Assembly (NCBI GenBank): GCA_017792425.1
Contig: CP051233.1
Location: 2,900,955 to 2,964,954, forward strand
Source: Thalassovita sp.
Lineage (GTDB): Bacteria; Pseudomonadota; Alphaproteobacteria; Rhodobacterales; Rhodobacteraceae
Length of the DNA: 64,000 nt
Reading direction: 5' to 3'
Shown one piece after another: positions 17,404 through 25,403 of the stretch (positions are counted from its first letter, which is position 1; each line of letters begins with the position of its first letter). The position numbers and the translations under genes were made by a program. The notes beneath the pieces are model-generated. The model was not told the origin of the DNA and made no database searches. It saw only the letters and a list, made by a program, of their open reading frames with translations.

Positions 17404-18225
17404 ATGGCACGTTTCACCACATCCGACGGCACCGCGATCCATTACGAGGACACCGGCAGCGGCCTGCCTATCCTGTGCCTGTCCGGCCTGACCCGCAACG
17501 CCCGCGACTTCGATTTCGTGGCCCCGCACCTGAAGGGCTGCCGCATCATCCGCATGGATTACCGGGGCCGGGGTCAGTCCGGCTGGGCCGAGGATTATTC
17601 CACCTACAACGTCCCGCAAGAGGCGCAGGACGTGCTGGACCTGCTGGCCCACCTGAAACTGGACCGTGTCGCCATCCTCGGCACCTCGCGCGGGGGGCTG
17701 ATCGCCATGGTGCTGGCCGCCACCGTCAAGGACCGCCTGCTGGGCGTTGCCATGAACGATGTCGGCCCGGAACTGGACATGACCGGGCTTGGCAACATCA
17801 TGGCCTACCTTGGCGTGAACCCGGACGCGAAAACGCTGGACCAGCTTGCCGCCCAACGCGCCGCCCTGCCCGGTTTCGCCAACGTGCCGCTGGACCGCTG
17901 GCGGCAAGAGGCAACCCACACCTTCGTCCAGACCCGCAACGGGGTGGAAATCAACTATGACCCCCGCCTGCGCGACGCCGTGATCGAAGGGCTGAAGGCC
18001 GAAACCCCGGACCTATGGCCGCTGTTCCACGCCATCGCGCCCCTGCCCTGCGCGGTGATCCACGGGGCCAATTCGGACCTGCTGACCGCGACGGCCGTGG
18101 ACAAGATGGCCGAAGCGATGCCCGGCCTGATCGTTGCCCATGTCCCCGACCGCGCCCATGTTCCCTTCCTTGACGAACCCGAAGCGCTGGCGGCCCTGCA
18201 CCGCTGGATCGGTGACATGCAATGA
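17404..18225 (+). CDS. Alpha/beta hydrolase
   Basis: 273 residues of the alpha/beta-hydrolase fold. Oxyanion region LCLSGLTRN, DYRGRGQSGW, nucleophile elbow GTSRGG (Ser near 98), an Asp candidate in HGANSDLLTATAV and His in PDRAHVPFLDEP. A soluble esterase or C-C hydrolase. It starts directly at the dehalogenase stop and overlaps the dehydratase start by four bases, so the three are co-translated. The substrate is not predictable. Confidence 0.9.
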   Translation: MARFTTSDGTAIHYEDTGSGLPILCLSGLTRNARDFDFVAPHLKGCRIIRMDYRGRGQSGWAEDYSTYNVPQEAQDVLDLLAHLKLDRVAILGTSRGGLIAMVLAATVKDRLLGVAMNDVGPELDMTGLGNIMAYLGVNPDAKTLDQLAAQRAALPGFANVPLDRWRQEATHTFVQTRNGVEINYDPRLRDAVIEGLKAETPDLWPLFHAIAPLPCAVIHGANSDLLTATAVDKMAEAMPGLIVAHVPDRAHVPFLDEPEALAALHRWIGDMQ

Positions 18226-19193
18226 ATATCGACATGATCGAAGCGGCGGCCCAGCGCCTGGCCGGCCATGTCCGCCGCACGCCGCTGCTGTCCTCGCCCT
18301 TTCTGGATGACCTCGCCGGACGGCGCGTGCTGGTCAAAGCCGAATGCCTGCAACACACTGGCAGCTTCAAGTTCCGGGGCGGCTGGTCCGCCCTGTCCGC
18401 GCTGGACGCGGACACCCGCGCGCGCGGCGTGATCGCCTTTTCCAGCGGCAACCACGCGCAGGGGGTGGCCCATGCCGCCACCCGGCACGGGGTGCCATCG
18501 GTGATCGTCATGCCCTCTGATGCGCCGAAACTGAAGATCGACAATACCCGCGCCCTGGGGGCCGAAGTCGTCCTGTACGATCGCGCCACCGAAAACCGCG
18601 AAGAAATCGGCAACACCCTGTCCGCCGAACGCGGCCTGACCCTGATCCGGCCCTTCGACGAACCGCAGGTAATTGCGGGCCAGGGCACCGCCGGGTTGGA
18701 AATCGCCGAACGAGCCGCTGAGTTGGGCATCGACACCGCCGATGTGCTGATCCCCTGCGGCGGGGGCGGCCTGACTTCGGGTGTTGCGCTGGCGCTGGCG
18801 GCCCACGCCCCCGGCCTGCGCGTCCGCCCGGTGGAACCCGAGGGCTTTGACGATGTCACCCGCTCGCTGGCCTCTGGCAAGATCCAGCGCAACGCCCGCC
18901 TGTCCGGGTCCATCTGCGATGCGATCATCACGCCCCAGCCGGGTGATCTGACCCTTCCGATCATGCAGCGGCTGTGCGGTCCCGGCATCGCGGTGTCCGA
19001 AGATGACTGCCTGCACGCGATGGCGCTGGCCTTCCTGCGGCTGAAGATCGTGCTGGAACCCGGCGGGGCCGCGGCGCTGGCGGCGGCGTTGTTCCACCGC
19101 GGCGAAACCGAAGGTGACGCCGTGATCGCCATCACCTCCGGCGGCAACGTGGACCCGGACATGTTCCGCACCGCGCTGGAACGGTTCTGCTGA
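18222..19193 (+). CDS. PLP-dependent threonine/serine dehydratase-like enzyme
   Basis: 323 residues of the tryptophan-synthase-beta fold. The PLP lysine lies in TGSFKFRGG (near 48), the phosphate-binding glycine loop is PCGGGGLTSG (near 180), and SSGNHAQGVAHA is present. There is no C-terminal ACT regulatory domain, so it is the short catabolic type (threonine or hydroxy-amino-acid dehydratase, or serine racemase). It is third in the dehalogenase-hydrolase-dehydratase operon. Confidence 0.9.
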   Translation: MNIDMIEAAAQRLAGHVRRTPLLSSPFLDDLAGRRVLVKAECLQHTGSFKFRGGWSALSALDADTRARGVIAFSSGNHAQGVAHAATRHGVPSVIVMPSDAPKLKIDNTRALGAEVVLYDRATENREEIGNTLSAERGLTLIRPFDEPQVIAGQGTAGLEIAERAAELGIDTADVLIPCGGGGLTSGVALALAAHAPGLRVRPVEPEGFDDVTRSLASGKIQRNARLSGSICDAIITPQPGDLTLPIMQRLCGPGIAVSEDDCLHAMALAFLRLKIVLEPGGAAALAAALFHRGETEGDAVIAITSGGNVDPDMFRTALERFC

Positions 19194-19300
19194 CCCGCAA
19201 GGTTTGACATCCCCCGCCAAAGCGCGGACCTTATGCGCCTGAACCCGGCCCGCACCCGGCGGACCGTCCCGATCAAACTTCTTTTCACACGGCCCTCCTT

Positions 19301-20089
19301 ATGCTTATCGCAGATCTTGGCGACATCAATCTTCACTACCGCGACGACGGCGACCCAGATGGCGCGCCGGTCATCTTTGCCAATTCCCTGGGCACGGACC
19401 TGCGCCTGTGGGACAACGTGTTGCCCCTTTTGCCCGCTGGCCTGCGCCTGATCCGCTACGACAAGCGCGGCCACGGCCTGTCCGACTGCCCGCCCGGCCC
19501 CTATTCGATGGGGACGCTGGTACGCGACGCCGAACGCCTGCTGGATCACTTGAAGGTCCGCAACTGCGTCTTTGTCGGCTTGTCCATCGGCGGCATGATC
19601 GCCCAGGGGCTGGCCGTGAAACGGCTGGACCTGGTGCGCGCTGTCGTGCTGTCCAACACCGCCGCCAAGATCGGTCAGCCCGACATGTGGGCCGACCGGA
19701 TCGAATCCGTCCGCAGCGGCGGCATCGAGGCGCTGGCCGACGCCACGATGGACCGCTGGTTTTCCCGCGCCTTCCGCCAGACACCCGAACTGCACGCCTG
19801 GCGCAACATGATGACCCGCCAGCCGATAGAGGGCTACATCGGTTGTTCCGCCGCGATCTCGGGTACGGATTTCTACACACCGACCTCTGGCCTGCGTCTG
19901 CCCCTGTTGGGCATCGCGGGATCCGAGGACGGATCGACACCCCCCGATCTGGTGCGCGAAACCGTCGATCTGGTTCCGGGGTCCAAGTTCCATCTGATCC
20001 GCAAGGCCGGTCACCTCCCTTGTGTCGAACAGCCCGCAGAATACGCGCAGGTTCTTGCCAAATTCCTAACGGAGATCGGACATGTCTGA
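19301..20089 (+). CDS. pcaD: 3-oxoadipate enol-lactonase
   Basis: 262 residues; hydrolyses 3-oxoadipate enol-lactone in the protocatechuate branch of the beta-ketoadipate pathway. Alpha/beta-hydrolase motifs: FANSLGTDLRLWD, RYDKRGHGLSD, nucleophile FVGLSIGGMIAQGLA (Ser near 95), His in IRKAGHLPCVEQP. Length and motifs match PcaD. In related genomes pcaC, pcaH, pcaG and pcaB follow; here only pcaB does, after an unrelated esterase. No ribosome site is obvious before the start. The stop is followed one base later by a 50-base hairpin repeat. Confidence 0.92.
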   Translation: MLIADLGDINLHYRDDGDPDGAPVIFANSLGTDLRLWDNVLPLLPAGLRLIRYDKRGHGLSDCPPGPYSMGTLVRDAERLLDHLKVRNCVFVGLSIGGMIAQGLAVKRLDLVRAVVLSNTAAKIGQPDMWADRIESVRSGGIEALADATMDRWFSRAFRQTPELHAWRNMMTRQPIEGYIGCSAAISGTDFYTPTSGLRLPLLGIAGSEDGSTPPDLVRETVDLVPGSKFHLIRKAGHLPCVEQPAEYAQVLAKFLTEIGHV

Positions 20090-20090
20090 A

Positions 20091-20140
20091 TCGTCCGCTT
20101 CAAGGCGTGAACCGTACGAATTGACAGGTTTACGACCCGT
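20091..20140 (+). repeat. 50-nt hairpin repeat, copy A
   Basis: Begins TCGTCCGCTTCAAGGCGTGA and continues ACCGTACGAATTGACAGGTT, then TACGACCCGT. It matches copy B (45819-45868) at 42 of 50 positions. The first half folds as a hairpin (TCGTCCG.TTC with GAACCGTACGA). It sits directly after the pcaD stop. Confidence 0.8.
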
Positions 20141-20176
20141 TATCCCCCCGTCCCGATGCACAGGAAAGGTTTCGGC

Positions 20177-20887
20177 ATGGCGCATTTTCTGTTGATCCAC
20201 GGCGCGGCGCACGGGGCGTGGTGCTGGCGCGACGTTCTGCCGGAACTGCGGGCGCTCGGCCACACGGCCCGCGCCATTGACCTGCCCGGACACGGTAAAG
20301 ACTCCACGCCTTATCAACAGGTTACGCTGGAAAAATATGCCGATGCCGTTCTGGATGCACTGGAAAAACCGGCCATTGTCGTCGGCCATTCGATGGGCGG
20401 CTACCCGATCACGCTGGCGGCGGAACGCGATCCTGCGCGGTTTCAGCGGCTGGTGTACCTTTGCGCTTATGTCCCCAGTCCCGGACTGTCCCTTGCCCAA
20501 ATGAGGATGCAAGCACCCTACCAGCCCTTGCTGCCCGCCATCCGCATGACACAAGATATGCTAGGCTGGACCGCCGATCCCGCGATGATCCGCGACATTT
20601 TCTATCACGATTGCCCGGACGGCACCGTAGAGTTCGCCAGCAAACACCTGTGTGTCCAAGCCACTCAGCCCACCTCTGTCCCTGTGCAAACAGGCAGGAA
20701 TTACGAAAGCATTCCAAGGTCTTACATCCGCTGCACCGATGATCGCACCATCCCACCCGCATTTCAGGTCACGATGACGCGCGATTGGCCGCCGGGCAGT
20801 GTGCACGCCCTGCCCACCGGCCATTCCCCGTTCTTCGCGGACCCGACCGGACTGGCCCGCCTGCTGGATAAAATAAGCAAGCAATAA
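20177..20887 (+). CDS. Alpha/beta-fold esterase (salicylate esterase/MES-like)
   Basis: 236 residues. LIHGAAHGAWCWRDV at the N-terminus and the elbow VVGHSMGGYPITLA (Ser near 77), with Asp in YIRCTDDRTIPP and His in ALPTGHSPFFADP. The pattern fits the plant-like methyl-ester hydrolase and bacterial esterase group often annotated as alpha/beta hydrolase EstC. Start at 20177, with AGGAAAGG before it. It lies where pcaC/H/G would be expected between pcaD and pcaB. Base composition is a little more AT-rich than its neighbours, consistent with insertion. Role not known; it could hydrolyse an aromatic ester to feed the pathway. Confidence 0.88.
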   Translation: MAHFLLIHGAAHGAWCWRDVLPELRALGHTARAIDLPGHGKDSTPYQQVTLEKYADAVLDALEKPAIVVGHSMGGYPITLAAERDPARFQRLVYLCAYVPSPGLSLAQMRMQAPYQPLLPAIRMTQDMLGWTADPAMIRDIFYHDCPDGTVEFASKHLCVQATQPTSVPVQTGRNYESIPRSYIRCTDDRTIPPAFQVTMTRDWPPGSVHALPTGHSPFFADPTGLARLLDKISKQ

Positions 20888-20900
20888 CAATGGACTAATC

Positions 20901-22229
20901 ATGGCATCCTCGGTTTTCTCATCCGAACTTTACACCCGTCTTTTCCCCGCTGGGGACGCATCCCGCCTGTTCACCGACAGCGCCGAGGTCCGCGCCATGC
21001 AACTGGTCGAGGGCACATTGGCCAAGGTACAGGGCGACATGGGGCTGATCCCGCTCGAATCCGCGCTGTACATCCACCGCGCATCGCTGGAAATTCCTTT
21101 GGATCCTGGGGGCTTGGCGCAATCTGTCGCGGAAAACGGCATTCCGGTCCCCGGCCTTGTCGCCGCTTTCCGCAAGGCCATGGAAGCCCCCGAACATGCG
21201 CAATACGTCCACTGGGGCGCGACCACGCAGGACATTGTTGACACCGGCCTGATCCTGCGCCTGCGCCAATACCTCGGGATCATGGAAACCCGACTGCGCG
21301 AAACCGCCCAAGCCCTTGGTAAGTTGTCAGAAATCCACGCAGACCTGCCCATGCCCGGCCGCACTTGGGGCCAACATGCCACGCCCACCACCTTCGGCGC
21401 GACAACGGCCCATTGGGGCGCACCGCTGCTGCAACTGCTGACAGATCTTCCCAGCCTGCGCGATCAGATGCTTTGGGTGTCTTTATCCGGCGCGGCAGGC
21501 ACCGCCGCCGCCCTTGGCCCACACGCCCCTGAACTGCGCGCCAGGCTGGCCAAGGCCCTGAATTTGCACGACCCCCAGCGCAGCTGGCACACCGATCGCA
21601 GCCCGATCCTGACGCTTGCCGGCTGGCTTGCGCGCCTCTGCGTCGCGCTGGGAAAAATGGCAGAGGATCTGCTGCTGCTGACCCAGACCGACATCGCCGA
21701 GGTCACGCTTTCGGCCACCGGCGCCTCGTCCACCATGCCGCAGAAACAGAACCCAGTCGGACCGTCCGCCATCGTCGCGCTGACCCGGCAGGCAATCGGG
21801 TTGAACACCCTTCTGCAAGGCGCGGGCCTGCACCGGCAAGACCGCGACGCCGCCGCGTGGTACACCGAGTGGCTGACCCTGCCACAGCTTTGCCTCTCCG
21901 CCGCCTCGGCGCTGGAACATGCCCGTGCGCTGTCCACCACGCTCGCCCCCAACCCCGCCGCGATGCAAACCGCTCTGTCCACCCACCTGGACCTGATCCA
22001 TGCCGAGGCGCTGTCCTTCCGCCTTGCCCAAACCCTCCCCCGGCCAGAGGCCCAAACCGCCACGAAAGATCTCTGCAAACGGGCCGTCGCCGAAAACACC
22101 CCGCTCGCAGATCTGGTCCGCGCCGCTTGGCCAGACCTGCCGCTGACCGACATCTTCGACCCCGACCAGCAAACCGGGCAGGCCCCGGCAGAGGCCCGCG
22201 CCTTCGCCGCCAAAGCCCGCGCTCTTTGA
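20901..22229 (+). CDS. pcaB: 3-carboxy-cis,cis-muconate cycloisomerase
   Basis: 442 residues of the fumarase/aspartase superfamily. Converts 3-carboxymuconate to carboxymuconolactone in protocatechuate breakdown. The signature GASSTMPQKQNPVGPS is near 280, with the conserved HWGATTQDIVDT near 100 and GRTWGQHATPTTFG near 150. It follows the esterase by 13 bases. The pathway enzymes that should act just before and after (PcaHG dioxygenase, PcaC decarboxylase) are not encoded in this window. Confidence 0.93.
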   Translation: MASSVFSSELYTRLFPAGDASRLFTDSAEVRAMQLVEGTLAKVQGDMGLIPLESALYIHRASLEIPLDPGGLAQSVAENGIPVPGLVAAFRKAMEAPEHAQYVHWGATTQDIVDTGLILRLRQYLGIMETRLRETAQALGKLSEIHADLPMPGRTWGQHATPTTFGATTAHWGAPLLQLLTDLPSLRDQMLWVSLSGAAGTAAALGPHAPELRARLAKALNLHDPQRSWHTDRSPILTLAGWLARLCVALGKMAEDLLLLTQTDIAEVTLSATGASSTMPQKQNPVGPSAIVALTRQAIGLNTLLQGAGLHRQDRDAAAWYTEWLTLPQLCLSAASALEHARALSTTLAPNPAAMQTALSTHLDLIHAEALSFRLAQTLPRPEAQTATKDLCKRAVAENTPLADLVRAAWPDLPLTDIFDPDQQTGQAPAEARAFAAKARAL

Positions 22230-22235
22230 CCAAGC

Positions 22236-22327
22236 CGGCTTTTTCTTGGGCAAAATACCCTCGGGGGGTGAATGGCCGCAGGCCAGAGGGGGGCAGACAG
22301 CCCCCCTTTCCCCGCCCGCCGCAGGCG
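22236..22327. repeat. Modular hairpin repeat, copy after pcaB
   Basis: CTTTTTCTTGGGCAAAATACCCTC, then GGGGGG, GGCCGCAGGCC and AGGGGGGCAGACAGCCCCCC. The blocks are those of the 10097-10325 and 33472-33645 copies. Read in the family's usual direction it lies on the minus strand, opposite to pcaB. Confidence 0.75.
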
Positions 22328-22391
22328 AAAGCCCCTTACAAGTCAGGGCACCGACACCTATCTTCGGCTAAACCGAACCGTTCAGAATCCC

Positions 22392-23606
22392 ATGACCAAC
22401 CGCCTGCCTGTCCTCTTTATCCTGATCACCGTGATGATTGATGCGATGGGCATCGGCCTGATCATGCCGGTCATGCCCGAACTGATCCAAGAGGTCAGCG
22501 GCGGTACGCTGGCCCGCGCCGCGCTTTGGGGCGGGGTGCTGACCACCTCTTTTGCACTGATGCAATTCCTGTTCAGCCCGGCGCTGGGGCGGCTGTCGGA
22601 TGCCTATGGGCGGCGGCCGGTGCTGCTGGTTTCGCTGGTGGTGATGGCGGCGGATTACCTTGTGATGGCGCTGGCCGGCTCGATCTGGCTGCTGCTGGCC
22701 GGGCGGATCGTGGGTGGGATCACTGCCGCCACCCATGCCACAGCGATGGCCTATATGGCCGATATTTCCTCGTCCCGCGACAAGGCGGCCAATTTCGGGC
22801 TGATCGGTGCCGGGTTCGGCGTCGGCTTCGTGCTGGGGCCGATGCTGGGCGGGCTGCTGGCCGAATACGGCACCCGCGCGCCGTTCTATGCTGCCGCAGC
22901 CTTGGCGTTGGCCAATGCCGTGTTCGGCTACAGCATCCTGAAAGAAACCGTGACCGCCGCCACCCGTCGCCCGTTCCGCCGGGCCGGGGCAAACCCGTTC
23001 TCGGCCTTCCGGGCGCTGACGCATATGGGGCCGGTGTCGCCGATACTGGGGGTGATCTTTCTTTATCATCTGGCCAATGTCGTCTACCCGGCGATCTGGG
23101 CCTATTTCACCACCGCCCGCTTCGGCTGGTCACCCGGGTTGATCGGGGTGTCGCTGGCGGTGTACGGCGTCTCCATGGCGGTGATCCAGGGTGGCCTGAT
23201 CCGCCCGGCCATCCGCTTTCTGGGTGAAGCGCGCACCGCCCTGCTGGGCCTGGGGATAGAGGTCGTGGCCCTGCTTCTGGTGGCCTTCGTACCGGATGGG
23301 CGGGTGGTGATGGCGCTGATCCCGATCTCTGCCCTTGGGGCGATCGGGCTGCCGGCCCTGCAGGGCATCCTGTCGCGCATTGCCCCGGACGACGCGCAGG
23401 GCGAACTGCAGGGGGTGCTGTCCTCGATCGGTTCAGTGGCCATGATCGTTGGCCCCTTGATGATGACCCAGGTCTTTGCGCTGTTCACCGGAACAGGGGC
23501 ACCGTTCCACCTGCCGGGCGCGCCTTTCGTCCTGGCCGCTGCGCTTATGACGGTGGGAATGGCGCTGTTTGCCGCTTATCGCCACCGGTTGCGTCATTAT
23601 GCCTGA
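22392..23606 (+). CDS. MFS drug efflux transporter, TetA-like
   Basis: 404 residues with about 12 hydrophobic segments. Motif A of the 12-helix drug:H+ antiporters is present (GRLSDAYGRRPVLL near 65) along with GIGLIMPVMPELIQEV in helix 1 and FVLGPMLGG in helix 5 (motif C-like). It resembles the TetA tetracycline exporter family, but the substrate is not proven. Start at 22392 (MTNRLPVLFILI); the open frame upstream covers the repeat and is proline/arginine-rich. No good ribosome site is visible. Single gene, with no TetR next to it. Confidence 0.88.
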   Translation: MTNRLPVLFILITVMIDAMGIGLIMPVMPELIQEVSGGTLARAALWGGVLTTSFALMQFLFSPALGRLSDAYGRRPVLLVSLVVMAADYLVMALAGSIWLLLAGRIVGGITAATHATAMAYMADISSSRDKAANFGLIGAGFGVGFVLGPMLGGLLAEYGTRAPFYAAAALALANAVFGYSILKETVTAATRRPFRRAGANPFSAFRALTHMGPVSPILGVIFLYHLANVVYPAIWAYFTTARFGWSPGLIGVSLAVYGVSMAVIQGGLIRPAIRFLGEARTALLGLGIEVVALLLVAFVPDGRVVMALIPISALGAIGLPALQGILSRIAPDDAQGELQGVLSSIGSVAMIVGPLMMTQVFALFTGTGAPFHLPGAPFVLAAALMTVGMALFAAYRHRLRHYA

Positions 23607-23702
23607 ACCGAATTCTAATTTTGCGTAACGGAACTTTGTTTCGCACTTGAAAACTCCCTTCCGCAGCGGCACCTTGCCCGCGAACCGAGAAAGGGACAGA
23701 AC

Positions 23703-24791
23703 ATGTCGAAAGTCAAAGCCGCCGTTTGCCGTGCCTATGGCGAACCCCTGGTCATCGAAGAGATCACCCTGCGCGCGCCCCAGATGGGTGAAATCGAGGT
23801 GCAGATCGAGGCCGTTGCGATCTGTCATTCCGACATCTCCTTTTGGCAGGGCGGGTTCGGTGGCGCGCTGCCGGCGGTCTACGGGCACGAAGCGGCGGGC
23901 ACCGTCACCGCGACGGGTCCGGGCGTCAAGGGGATTGCCACCGGCGATGCGGTCGCCGTGACGCTGGTCCGGTCCTGCGGTGTCTGCCCGTCCTGTGGCG
24001 GTGGCCATCCCACCGTTTGCGAAGACCCCGGCGATTGGAAAAACGGCCCGCTGACCACCGGAGACGGTGCGCCGCTGTACCAGGGCCTGTTCACCGGCGC
24101 TTTCGCGGAAAAGGTCGTGGTGGACCAAAGCCAGGCCGTCGTGATCCCGCAGGACATGCCCAAGGACGCGGCCTCGCTGATTTCCTGCGGCGTGATCACC
24201 GGTGTCGGCGCAGCGGTCAACACCGCCAACATCCGCCCCGGACAAGACGTGGTGGTGATCGGTGCGGGCGGTGTCGGGCTGAACGCCATCCAGGGCGCGC
24301 GGCTGGCCGGGGCGCGGCGCATCGTGGCGGTGGACATGAACCCCGACAAGCTGGAGGTCGCCAAGGAATTCGGCGCCACCGACGGCATCACCCCCGAAGG
24401 CAAGCCCTTCAACACGGTCAAGGAACTGCTGGGCGGGCGCGGCGCAGACGCGGTTCTGGTCACTGTCGGCATCGCTGCGGTCTACGACCAGGCCCCGCGC
24501 TACCTGGCCAACGGCGGCAAGGTCGTGATGGTCGGTATGCCGCATTTCGGCCAGAACGCCAGCTACTCGCCCCTGCTGATGGCGGACGTGGGCCAAGGCA
24601 TCCTGGGGTCGAAAATGGGCGACGTGGTGATCAAGCGCGACATCCCGTGGATGGTGGACCTGTACCAGCAAGGCCGTCTGAAACTGGATGAACTGATTTC
24701 CGGGCGCTGGACGCTGGAGCAGATCAACGAGGCAATCGCCGACACCATGTCAGGCGCGGCGCGGCGCAACGTCATCATCCTGAACGGCTGA
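23703..24791 (+). CDS. Zinc-dependent alcohol dehydrogenase (MDR)
   Basis: 362 residues. Catalytic zinc ligands are Cys in AICHSDIS and His in GHEAAGTV. The structural-zinc loop is partly kept (SCGVCPSCGGGHPTVC). The NAD-binding motif is GAGGVGLNAIQ (near 180). It is related to class III / S-(hydroxymethyl)-type and aryl-alcohol dehydrogenases. AGAAAGGGACAGAAC precedes the ATG. The SqrR-like regulator gene lies 192 bases downstream on the same strand. The substrate is unknown. Confidence 0.9.
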   Translation: MSKVKAAVCRAYGEPLVIEEITLRAPQMGEIEVQIEAVAICHSDISFWQGGFGGALPAVYGHEAAGTVTATGPGVKGIATGDAVAVTLVRSCGVCPSCGGGHPTVCEDPGDWKNGPLTTGDGAPLYQGLFTGAFAEKVVVDQSQAVVIPQDMPKDAASLISCGVITGVGAAVNTANIRPGQDVVVIGAGGVGLNAIQGARLAGARRIVAVDMNPDKLEVAKEFGATDGITPEGKPFNTVKELLGGRGADAVLVTVGIAAVYDQAPRYLANGGKVVMVGMPHFGQNASYSPLLMADVGQGILGSKMGDVVIKRDIPWMVDLYQQGRLKLDELISGRWTLEQINEAIADTMSGAARRNVIILNG

Positions 24792-24983
24792 GGCACGAAC
24801 CCGCCGCTCTGGCCAACCGGACCAGAATACTGGAAATCCGGGTAAAACCGGAACGTTCTTTCGGGATTGTGAAAACATTCCCGATAGAAGCGTCTTTTCT
24901 GCAGATGCGAAAACCGTTATATTTGACAGATCGAACATCGTCAGGATCAACTGAAAAAGCCGCAGCGCAGGAGCACACAGACC

Positions 24984-25325
24984 GTGAACATGCAATCGCC
25001 GCCCGCACCCCCCTCGGAAATGGCCCGCAGCGCCCAGGCCGCTGCCGCCTATCTGAAGACGCTGGCCCACGAAGGCCGGTTGATGATCCTGTGCCACCTC
25101 GGTTCGGGTGAAAAATCCGTCGGTGAACTGGAAAGCCTGCTGGACATCCGTCAGGCCGCCGTCAGCCAGATGCTGGCCCGTCTGCGCGAGGAAGAACTGG
25201 TGTCCACCCGCCGCGACGGTAAGACGATTTACTATTCGCTGGCAGACAACAACACCTACGAGGTGATTCAGCTTCTGTATCGCCTGTTCTGCGGCCCCAA
25301 GGACGGCGACAGTAGCACCTGCTAA
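24984..25325 (+). CDS. ArsR-family regulator with SqrR/BigR cysteine pair
   Basis: 113 residues from a GTG at 24984 (AGGAG 11 bases before; an ATG two codons later is the alternative). Winged-helix ArsR fold, with recognition helix DIRQAAVSQMLARLREEELV and wing TRRDGKTIYYSL. Cys37 (LMILCHLG) and Cys103 (RLFCGPK) are 66 residues apart, the same spacing as the persulfide-sensing pair of SqrR and BigR. No arsenic or metal-site cysteines of ArsR/SmtB are seen. It therefore probably senses reactive sulfur species and represses sulfide-oxidising genes, none of which lies in this window. A further Cys is the last residue. Confidence 0.85.
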   Translation: MNMQSPPAPPSEMARSAQAAAAYLKTLAHEGRLMILCHLGSGEKSVGELESLLDIRQAAVSQMLARLREEELVSTRRDGKTIYYSLADNNTYEVIQLLYRLFCGPKDGDSSTC

Positions 25326-25403
25326 GGCCGGCCCCCCGGAAAACAGCCCTTGCAAACGGCGGCGGGCGCGGGCGATATGATCCCGGTAACCGCCCGTGAT
25401 ATC

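Noticed and set aside
17951..20014. 687-codon minus-strand open frame over the dehydratase and pcaD
   Set aside because: Antisense shadow of high-GC genes: no ribosome site, arginine/serine-rich, and the plus-strand genes have clear family motifs.
20082..20195. Possible small peptide starting ATGTCTGAATCG, reading EPYELTGL, also readable in repeat copy B
   Set aside because: The common residues come from the shared nucleotide repeat. The downstream frames differ completely, and the element folds as a hairpin. Treated as a DNA/RNA repeat.
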